In this document: one piece after another, positions 44,208 to 51,174 of the stretch | How positions within the stretch are numbered: the stretch's first letter is position 1 | Layout of the letters: every line of letters starts with the position of its first letter | Assembly (NCBI GenBank): GCA_046350655.1 | Contig: JAXMAB010000015.1 | Span: 1-64,000 of the forward strand | Reading direction: 5' to 3' | Length of the DNA: 64,000 bases | Source of the DNA: JAEUHO01 sp046350655 | GTDB lineage: Bacteria > Planctomycetota > PLA2 > JAEUHO01 | Notes under the pieces: generated by a model | The model's input: only the letters and a program-made list of their open reading frames with translations | Databases searched by the model: none | What the model was told of the DNA's origin: nothing | Made by a program: the position numbers and the translations under genes

Positions 44208-45281
44208 ATGCCGACGGAAGTGGTCCGAGTCGCCGACCTCGCCGACGTGGAGCGGGAGCTCCGTCGGGCGGGCGAGATCCTGCGCCGCGGCGGCCTCGTC
44301 GCGTTCCCGACCGAGACCGTGTACGGCATCGCGGTCGCCGCGACGCTGCCCGACGCGGTGGACCGGCTGTACCGCGTGAAGCGCCGTCCGAGCGGCAAGC
44401 CGATGACGCTGATGGTCGCCGACGCGAACGAGGTCCGTCGCCGCTGCCGCGACATCCCGCGCGCGGCCGAACGGCTCATGGAGCGGTACTGGCCCGGGCC
44501 CATGACCCTCGTGCTGCGCGACACCGAGGGCCGCATGACGGGCTTCCGGCTGCCGAACCACCCGCTGGCGCTCGGCCTCGTGCGCGCCGCGGCGGTGCCG
44601 CTGTACGTCCCGAGCGCGAACATCTCGGACGAGCCGCCGGCCGTGACGGCCGAGGGCGTGCTCCGCGCGTTCCCGAACGAGCTCGACCTCGTGCTCGACG
44701 GCGGCTCCGCGGCGGGCGGCATCCCGAGCAGCGTCGTCGAGGTGGACGGCGACAAGATCTCCGTGCTCCGCGAGGGCGCGATCCCCGAGGCGCTGCTGCT
44801 GCACCCGACGCGCGTGTCGGTGCTGTTCGTCTGCACGGGCAACACCGACCGCAGCCCGCTGATCGAGGCCGCGCTCCGCCGCCGCCTCGCCGAGCGCCTG
44901 GGCTGCACGGAGGCGCAGCTCGACGCCCGCGGGTACCGCGTCTCGTCGGCCGGCACCGACGCGCACGACGACGAGCCCGCCTCGGAGCGCGCGATGCGCG
45001 CGGCGGCCGAGTGGCCCGGCGGCCCCCTCGACCTCTCGCGCCACCGCGCGCGCCGCCTCACCGAGCATCTCCTCGGCGAGGCGACCCACGTGTTCTGCAT
45101 GGAGCGCCTGCACCGCGACGAGATCCTCGCGTTCTTCCCGGGCCGCGCGCGCGACGTGCGCCTCGTGGACCCCGAGGAGAACGACGTCGAGGACCCCGCG
45201 GGCCAGACCGCGCTCGCCTACCGCCGGCTCGCGTCGAGGCTCGACGCGGCGGCCCAGCTGCTCGCCGGAGGGCTCACGTGA
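44208..45281 (+). CDS. Sua5/YrdC threonylcarbamoyl-AMP synthase fused to low-molecular-weight phosphatase
   Basis: 357 residues. The first ~200 are Sua5/TsaC (GGLVAFPTETVYGIAVAA, KRRPSGKPMTLMV, YWPGPMTLVL, PLYVPSANIS), making threonylcarbamoyl-AMP for t6A in tRNA. From about 203 the chain is a low-molecular-weight phosphatase: VLFVCTGNTDRSPL carries the C-x5-R loop, Cys209 to Arg215, with a DPEENDVEDP acid loop near the end. The Thr at loop position 5 (Thr213) is the residue that marks YwlE-type protein-arginine phosphatases, where tyrosine phosphatases have Ile. In Bacillus, ywlC (sua5), ywlE and ywlF (rpiB) are adjacent separate genes; here the first two are one chain and rpiB follows, overlapping by GTGA. 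Confidence 0.92.
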   Translation: MPTEVVRVADLADVERELRRAGEILRRGGLVAFPTETVYGIAVAATLPDAVDRLYRVKRRPSGKPMTLMVADANEVRRRCRDIPRAAERLMERYWPGPMTLVLRDTEGRMTGFRLPNHPLALGLVRAAAVPLYVPSANISDEPPAVTAEGVLRAFPNELDLVLDGGSAAGGIPSSVVEVDGDKISVLREGAIPEALLLHPTRVSVLFVCTGNTDRSPLIEAALRRRLAERLGCTEAQLDARGYRVSSAGTDAHDDEPASERAMRAAAEWPGGPLDLSRHRARRLTEHLLGEATHVFCMERLHRDEILAFFPGRARDVRLVDPEENDVEDPAGQTALAYRRLASRLDAAAQLLAGGLT

Positions 45282-45724
45282 CCCGGATCGTCGTCGCGTC
45301 GGACCACGCCGCGTTCGAGGCGAAGGCCGCGCTCGCGGCCCACCTGCGGGCCGCGGGCCACGAGGTGCTCGACGTCGGCACCGACGGCCCCGCGTCGGTG
45401 GACTACCCCGACTTCGGCGCGAAGGGCGCCCGGGCGGTGGCGGAGGGGCGCGGCGAGCGCGGCGTGTTCCTCTGCGGCAGCGGCATCGGCATCTGCATCG
45501 CGGCGAACAAGGTGCGGGGCATCCGCGCGGCGCAGGTGTACGACGAGAGCAGCGCCGAGATGAGCCGCCGCCACAACGACGCGAACGTCGCGTGCCTCGG
45601 CGCGCGGACGATGCCCGTCGAGCGCCTGCTCGCGCTCGTCGACCTCTTCCTCGCGACGCCGTTCGAGGGCGGGCGCCACGCGGGCCGCGTGCGGAAGCTC
45701 GGCGAGCTCGAGTCGTCCGGCTGA
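45278..45724 (+). CDS. rpiB: Ribose-5-phosphate isomerase B
   Basis: 148 residues from GTG 45278, with GGAGGG upstream. Interconverts ribose-5- and ribulose-5-phosphate. RIVVASDHAAFEAK, VDYPDFG, GVFLCGSGIGICIAANKVRGIRAA (active-site Cys) and SRRHNDANVACLGARTM are canonical. Translationally coupled to the Sua5 fusion. Confidence 0.95.
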   Translation: MTRIVVASDHAAFEAKAALAAHLRAAGHEVLDVGTDGPASVDYPDFGAKGARAVAEGRGERGVFLCGSGIGICIAANKVRGIRAAQVYDESSAEMSRRHNDANVACLGARTMPVERLLALVDLFLATPFEGGRHAGRVRKLGELESSG

Positions 45725-45945
45725 CCGTCGCGACGTCCGGGCGCCGTCGCGCCGGACGGACGCGCGTGGGACGCCGCCGCCGCGCGGCGGACCGGGCGAC
45801 GGCGGACGGGCCCCGCGGCCCCGCGACGGCCCGGAGCTCCGACGGTGCGGATCTCCGACGCCGGCCGCGCGCTGCCTCCAGACCCTCCCCGATGCGCCCG
45901 GCGATCGTCGCGCCGCGCTCTCGACGGGCCCCGTCGAGACGGGGC

Positions 45946-48900
45946 TCAGCGCGCCGGCGGGAGCGCGGCGCGGGCCCGCTCGGCCGCCGCCGCGCGCGCG
46001 GCCGCGTCCGCGGCGGGGTCCCACGCGATGCCGGCGACCGCGGCCTCGGGGAGGCGCGCCTTCAACGCGGCGAACGCCGCGCCGCGCACCTCGGCGTCGT
46101 CGTCGAGGAGCAGGTCGACCGCGCGCTCGAGCGCGAACCGGCTGCCCTCCCCCACGACCCGCGCGGCGAAGGCGAGGCGCCGCTCGCGGTCGGCGCTCTT
46201 CACGAACGCCGTCGTGACGACGTCCGTGACCGCCGTCTTCTCGAAGCCCCAGTGCGCGGCGGCGAGCAGCGCGGGCTTCCACCGCTCCCGGTACTCGTCC
46301 GCGAGGAGGAGCGGCAGGCGCGGGGCCCGCGGGTCGAGCACGCGCGCGAACGCCGCGCGTTCCGCGTCCGCGGTCCCGCCGGTCGGCTCCGGCAGCGCGC
46401 CGAGCTCGCGGGCGAGGCCCGCCTTCGTGACCGTCGCGTCGGAGCCGGTCAACGCGAGCAGCAGCTCGGCCAGCTGACGCATGGCCTCGACGCGCTGCTC
46501 GAGGTCGGCCTGGCGGTACCGCGCGAGCAGCGGCCGCGCGGCCGCGACGTCGCCGTCCGCGCACGGCGGCAGGCTCGACGCGAACGCGCCGAGCCGAGCC
46601 GCCGCGGCCGCGGAGACGGCGTCGCCGCCGCGGCGGTGCCCGACCGCGACGAGGAGCAGGTCGCGCAGCCGGTCGAGCCACGGGTAGGCGCGGCGCGCCG
46701 TCGCGAGCACGTCCTCGGCCTCCGAGCACCGTCCCGTGCGCAGGAGCACCTCGCCGAGCAGCGCCGTCGCCTCGGGCTGGCCGGTGCCGTTCGGGTCGAC
46801 GGAGCCGACCTCCGCGCACCGCCGCGCGAGCCCGAGCGCCCGCTCCCCCGCCGCGCGCGCGCCCGACGCGTCGCCGGACGCGACCGCGGCGTCGAGGGCC
46901 GCGAGCGCGTCGCGCGTCGCGCCGTCGAGCAGCCGCCGCTCGAGGCTTCCCTGCCGCCGCGCGAGGTGCAGGTCGCCGAGGGCCGGTCCGGCCGACAGCT
47001 CGCGGTAGGTCGAGAGCGCGTCCTCGAGGTTCGCGAAGCCCTGCTGCCGGCGCCGCACGGCGGCCGCGGCGAGCTCGGCGCGGCCCGTGCGCGTCGCGGC
47101 GGCGGCGATCCGCCCCGCGTCCACGAGGTAGGCCTCGCCGAGCGCCTCGACGGCGCGCGCCCGGAGCACCGTGCGCGCCTGCCCGTGCATCGCCGCGAAC
47201 TCCTCCGGCGGCGCGAACGCCAGCGCGGGCGAGCCCGACGGGTCGTCGTCCGGGACGACGAGCCCCGAGAGCCAGAGCAGCGTGTCGGAGAGGTACGACG
47301 TCGAGAGCCCGGCCCGCGGCAGCGGGTACGCCTCGGGGAACGGGACGTCGTCGGTCACGACGCGGCGGGCGAGGGGCCCCGGCGGCGACGCGCGGACGGC
47401 CTCCTCGGACGACTTGGACGGGTCGTCGAGCACGGCGCGGATGCGGGGGCCCGACGCGACCCACGCGAGGGTCACGGCGGTGGCGCGCATGAAGCCCGCC
47501 GCGCGCATCATGCGCTGGACGTCCCGGCCGCGGGCCGTCACCGTCGCGCCGTCGGGCTTCGCGGTCCCCACCCGCCCGATCAGCACGCTCGACTGCTCGA
47601 AGAACCAGAGCGCGCCGTCCGGGAACACGTCGAGGAACGTGCGGACGAGCGACGCGTACAGGTCGACGGGCATCGCGTGCACCGGGATCCACTGCGCCAG
47701 GACGCCGCCGTCGCGCAGGCGCGAGCGGGCGAGCTCGTAGAACTCGCGCGTGTAGAACGGCAGCGCGGCCGGCGTGTACGGCATCAGCGGCTCGAGCGTG
47801 ATGACGTCGAGGTCCGGGGCGTGCATGAGCAGCGCGCGGCGGCCGTCGTCCACCCGCACGCGGACGCGGTCGTCCGCGAGCGCGCCGTGCTCGTCCGTCG
47901 CGAGGACGCGGCCGTTCACGTGCTCGAAGTGCGGCGCCAGCGCGAGCACCGCGCGGCTGGTCTCGACGATCTCGAGCCGGCGGACGTCGGGGTGCGCGGC
48001 GACCGCGCCGGCCGTCGTCCCCGTGCCGAACGCGATCACCATCGCGTGCTCCGGGTTCGCCGCGCTGAACACCGGCAGGTGCCCGAGCATCCGCATGTAG
48101 CCGTAGGCCGACCCCGTGGCCGCGGCCGCGAACTCGTCGGTGTAGAGCGTGCGGTCCGACGGGGGCACGTCGACGACGCTGGCGGTCGTCGTCTCGTCGC
48201 TCCGCACCGCCACGACGCGGCGCGACGGGTCGCGCCGGCCGTCGGCCCCGAGGACGACGCGGCTCGCGTCGACGAGGTCGCGCGGCGTCGCGCGCGCCGC
48301 GAGGAACGGCGTCCCGAGGCCGAGGAGCAGGCCCGCGAGGGCGCCGCCGACGGCGAGCCCGCGCCGGGTCCCGCCGCCCGCGCCGAGCAGGAACAACCCG
48401 ACCGCGCCCGCGAGCAGCCCGAGCCCCGCCCACGCGAGGAGCGGCCCGCCCGGCGTCACGTCCGACGCCTCGACGCCCGCCGCCATCAGCACGACGAGGG
48501 GCCCCGCGACGCCGCCGAGCCCGTTCGCGAGCGCCACGCGCCCGGCGGCGGCGCCGAGGCGCTCCGGCCGCGCGTCCGCCGCCCAGCGCACCGTCAGCGG
48601 GTAGACGGCGCCGAGGAGCACCGCGGGCGCGCCCAGGAGGAGCGCCGACCCGGCCAGCGCGCACCACCGCTGCGCGGCGCGCGGGTCGCCGGACGCGAAC
48701 GCGGCGTCGCGCACGCCGCGCATCACGCCCTCGACCGACGGCAGCGCCAGGAGCCCGGCCACGACCGCGGCGCCGACGAGCAGCAGCAGCGCGCCCGTCG
48801 CGCGCGCCGGGCGCGCGACGCGCGCGAGGACCGGCCCGAGCAGGAGGCTCCCCGCCGCGAGGCCCAGCAGGAAGACGCCGAGCATCGCCGCGAACGACGC

Positions 48901-49701
48901 CGCGAACCCCTCGACGAAGAACACGACGATCCGGACGCCGGCCGCCTCGAGGGCGAGCGCGAGAAAGCCGCTGCAGGCCGCGACGAGCAGCGGGCCCGGC
49001 GACGTCGGCGCGTCGTCGCCGCCCGCGGGCGGCGCGGGGTTCGGCCGCCGGTCGAGCGCGAGCGCGGCGAGCCCGACGACGGCCGCGACCGTCGCGGCGT
49101 ACCGCAGCGACCCCGACACGCCGACGTCGAACACGCCGTAGAACCCGGCCCAGAGCGCGCCGGCCACGGCGCCCAGCGTGTTCACGCCGTACAGGAGCGG
49201 CGCGCGCGCGCCGACCGCGCGGCCCGCCGGCGTCGCCGCGCGGAGCACCGCGGGGAACGTCGCGCCGAGCAGGAACGCGCACGGCCCCACCGCGAGCGCC
49301 ACCAGCACGAGGTCGAGCAGCACGCGCACGACGCCGCCGCCCTGCGCCGCGCGCACGTACGCCCCCTCGACCGCCGCGAGCCCGGGCAGCACCGCCACGG
49401 CCCAGCCGGCCGCGGCCACCTCGAGCACGCCGTAGAACGCCAGCGGCCGCGTCACGCGGTCCGCGCGCCGTCCGCCCCACGCGCCGCCGGCGCCGAGCCC
49501 CGCGAGGTACACCGCGAGCACCGTCGCCGACGTCGCCGCGGTGGACCCGAGCACCAGCAGCAGCCGCCGGCTGAACGCGACCTCGTACACGAGGCCCGCC
49601 GCGCCCGAGACGAGGTACAGCAACGCCGCCACCGCCCACGGGACGCTGGCGCGCGGGGCCGACGGCGCCGCCGCCGGGGCCGAGGAGGACGTCGAGGTCA
49701 T
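45946..49701 (-). CDS. Spermidine-synthase-like domain fused to multi-pass membrane domain and TPR/HEAT tail
   Basis: 1251 residues from ATG 49701. The first ~480 contain about 12 membrane spans (VPWAVAALLYLVSGAAGLVYEVAFSRRLLLVLG, LLYGVNTLGAVAGALWAGFYGVF and others), typical of the membrane part of fused spermidine synthases. A Rossmann methyltransferase-like core follows (AMVIAFGTGTTAGAVAAHPDVRRLEIVETSRAVL; RVRVDDGRRALLM; LDVITLEPLMPYTPA). The Asp motif for decarboxylated-SAM chemistry is replaced by LEPLMP, so true spermidine synthesis is doubtful. The last ~400 residues are Ala-rich helical repeats. The substrate is unknown. Confidence 0.8.
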   Translation of the reverse strand: MTSTSSSAPAAAPSAPRASVPWAVAALLYLVSGAAGLVYEVAFSRRLLLVLGSTAATSATVLAVYLAGLGAGGAWGGRRADRVTRPLAFYGVLEVAAAGWAVAVLPGLAAVEGAYVRAAQGGGVVRVLLDLVLVALAVGPCAFLLGATFPAVLRAATPAGRAVGARAPLLYGVNTLGAVAGALWAGFYGVFDVGVSGSLRYAATVAAVVGLAALALDRRPNPAPPAGGDDAPTSPGPLLVAACSGFLALALEAAGVRIVVFFVEGFAASFAAMLGVFLLGLAAGSLLLGPVLARVARPARATGALLLLVGAAVVAGLLALPSVEGVMRGVRDAAFASGDPRAAQRWCALAGSALLLGAPAVLLGAVYPLTVRWAADARPERLGAAAGRVALANGLGGVAGPLVVLMAAGVEASDVTPGGPLLAWAGLGLLAGAVGLFLLGAGGGTRRGLAVGGALAGLLLGLGTPFLAARATPRDLVDASRVVLGADGRRDPSRRVVAVRSDETTTASVVDVPPSDRTLYTDEFAAAATGSAYGYMRMLGHLPVFSAANPEHAMVIAFGTGTTAGAVAAHPDVRRLEIVETSRAVLALAPHFEHVNGRVLATDEHGALADDRVRVRVDDGRRALLMHAPDLDVITLEPLMPYTPAALPFYTREFYELARSRLRDGGVLAQWIPVHAMPVDLYASLVRTFLDVFPDGALWFFEQSSVLIGRVGTAKPDGATVTARGRDVQRMMRAAGFMRATAVTLAWVASGPRIRAVLDDPSKSSEEAVRASPPGPLARRVVTDDVPFPEAYPLPRAGLSTSYLSDTLLWLSGLVVPDDDPSGSPALAFAPPEEFAAMHGQARTVLRARAVEALGEAYLVDAGRIAAAATRTGRAELAAAAVRRRQQGFANLEDALSTYRELSAGPALGDLHLARRQGSLERRLLDGATRDALAALDAAVASGDASGARAAGERALGLARRCAEVGSVDPNGTGQPEATALLGEVLLRTGRCSEAEDVLATARRAYPWLDRLRDLLLVAVGHRRGGDAVSAAAAARLGAFASSLPPCADGDVAAARPLLARYRQADLEQRVEAMRQLAELLLALTGSDATVTKAGLARELGALPEPTGGTADAERAAFARVLDPRAPRLPLLLADEYRERWKPALLAAAHWGFEKTAVTDVVTTAFVKSADRERRLAFAARVVGEGSRFALERAVDLLLDDDAEVRGAAFAALKARLPEAAVAGIAWDPAADAAARAAAAERARAALPPAR

Positions 49702-49722
49702 GCCGGGAGTCTCCCCGACGCC

Positions 49723-49813
49723 GCCGACGAGGGCGCCCCGATTCCGGCACGCCCCCCCGCGCCGGCGGGCCGCGTCCCGGCCGCGCGGATCGCGACGGCG
49801 CCCCCTCGTCGGC
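49723..49813. repeat. Long imperfect inverted repeat upstream of the spermidine-synthase-like gene
   Basis: GCCGACGAGGGCGCC (49723-49737) pairs with GGCGCCCCCTCGTCGGC (49797-49813) apart from two extra C, across 59 nt. It would fold in the 5' leader of the minus-strand gene. Confidence 0.45.
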
Positions 49814-49834
49814 AGGGCGGAACGGCTCCCGGAC

Positions 49835-49845
49835 CGCGAGGCCCG
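49835..49845 (+). repeat. Dispersed 11-mer copy, long form
   Basis: Exact copy within GGACCGCGAGGCCCGGTGG, one of the longest matches to the extended consensus. Confidence 0.75.
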
Positions 49846-50403
49846 GTGGCCGCCCGTGGCCCCTCGGACCGGCGACCTCCGGCCGCAAGGCCTCCCGCCG
49901 AATGGACCAACCGCCGCACGAGGGTGCGGGCGGCAGGCTCGGGCCGGGGACGACCCCCGCGCGGAACGCCCCGACGCCCACCGACGCGAGGGTCGCCCGC
50001 CGCGTCTCGACCGATCACGGCGCGGCGGGCGGCGCGCGGGCCCGGCTCTCCCTGGGTCTGCGTCGCCGCGGGCCCGCGTCCTCCCTGGGGCGCCCCGGGG
50101 GACGACCCCGCGGGGTCGCGCGCTCCGGGCGCCGAGGAACTTTCGGGGCGGGGGCTCCCGGGAGCCGACGGGTGGCACGGGGCCAAGGCGAGGCCTCCGC
50201 CGAGGGCCCGGGGCCACGACCCATCGGGGGCCCGGCAGGCCGCGACTCGGCGGCACGCCGTGGCCCGGTCGCCGCGCAGACGTCACGGGGCCGCCGCGAA
50301 GACGCCACGGGGCCGCGCCCCTGCGCGAGCCTACGACCTACGAGGTCCTACGGGGTCCTACGGGTGGCGGCGGGCACGACCCAGCCGGCGCACCCGTCCC
50401 GCG

Positions 50404-50435
50404 GCGTCCGACCTGCGGGGCGTCAGACCTGCGGG
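50404..50435. repeat. Tandem 16-bp duplication of the rpsU 3' end
   Basis: GCGTC(C/A)GACCTGCGGG occurs twice in tandem (50404-50419, 50420-50435) with one mismatch. The second unit contains the rpsU stop codon and its last three codons; the first is the extra copy outside the gene. Confidence 0.65.
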
Positions 50436-50620
50436 GTCTGCGCGAGGCGGATCGTCTTGATGCGCTCGCGGTCCTTGCGGCGCCGACGCTCGCTCGGCTT
50501 CTCGTAATAGGCGTGCCGCTTGAGCTCGCGGGTGATCCCCTCGTTGTTGCAGATCTTCCGGAGGCGCCGAAGCGTCTTCTCCAGCGGCTCGTTGTTCTTC
50601 ACCTGGACGCGGACAGCCAT
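50423..50620 (-). CDS. rpsU: Small ribosomal subunit protein bS21
   Basis: 65 residues from ATG 50620 with CGGAGG upstream. The bS21 signature is clear: VQVKNNEPLEKTLRRLRKICNNEGI, then RHAYYEKPSERRRRKDRERIK. It binds the platform of the 30S subunit near the anti-Shine-Dalgarno sequence. Single gene, no dnaG or rpoD beside it. Confidence 0.95.
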   Translation of the reverse strand: MAVRVQVKNNEPLEKTLRRLRKICNNEGITRELKRHAYYEKPSERRRRKDRERIKTIRLAQTPQV

Positions 50621-51065
50621 CGAACCTCCGAGGGGTTCCGGGACCCGAGCCGGTGCTTGTACCACGGAACGCCCCGGTGCCGAGTCTCGCGCGAGGGGTC
50701 GGGGAGGCCCGACCGCGAGGCCCGGCCGCACCCCGCGTCCGGGGCCCCGCCGGTCGCCCCGCCGCCCGGCTCGCGACCCCCGGTCGGGGGCCGCGGACCG
50801 CGGCATCCGCCGCCGCGGACCGACCGGCGGCGTCCGGGCCGCCCCCCCCGCCCCCGCGCGGGCCGACCGTCGAGCCGGTCGGCCGCTCCCCCCGTCCCCT
50901 CGGATCCGGGATCGCACGGGTCGCGCCACGAAACGGGGCGGAACGGTGCCGGGGCCCGGTGTCGTCCAAGCGACAGGCCGGGGCTCCCTGCGGGGCGTCG
51001 GCCGACCGACGACGCCGTCGGGCCGTGCCTCGCTCCGTGGATCGAGCCGTCGAACGACATCGAGT
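50621..51065. other. Gap between divergent rpsU and gspD, no gene seen
   Basis: About 445 nt. It holds one dispersed-motif copy at 50714-50724 and a 9-bp hairpin, GGCCGACCG (50860-50868) with CGGTCGGCC (50875-50883). CCGTGGTACAAG on the minus strand near 50657-50668 may be the -10 region of rpsU. Confidence 0.45.
50714..50724 (+). repeat. Dispersed 11-mer copy upstream of rpsU
   Basis: Exact CGCGAGGCCCG within GACCGCGAGGCCCGGCCG. Confidence 0.75.
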
Positions 51066-51094
51066 TTGACGCGCTGCGAACCCCCGGCGAGACT
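51066..51094 (+). promoter_or_regulatory. Putative sigma-70 promoter of the type II secretion cluster
   Basis: TTGACG (51066-51071), 17 nt, then GAGACT (51089-51094), about 80 nt before the gspD ATG. The -35 is good, the -10 weak. Confidence 0.45.
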
Positions 51095-51174
51095 GCATCG
51101 TCCGAGGGTGCGTTCGGGCCGATCTGACGCTTGGGAGCCTGGGCTCGTGCCCGGGATCGGGAGGTTCGTTGCCG

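Larger units (their letters stand above)
49702..50422. other. 721-nt gap upstream of the spermidine-synthase-like gene, no gene seen
   Basis: Open frames here are low-complexity. It holds an inverted repeat (49723-49813), one dispersed motif (49835-49845), two copies of CACGGGGCCG (50284, 50306), CCTACG four times (50330, 50337, 50347, 50357) and a duplicated rpsU tail (50404-50435). Confidence 0.5.
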
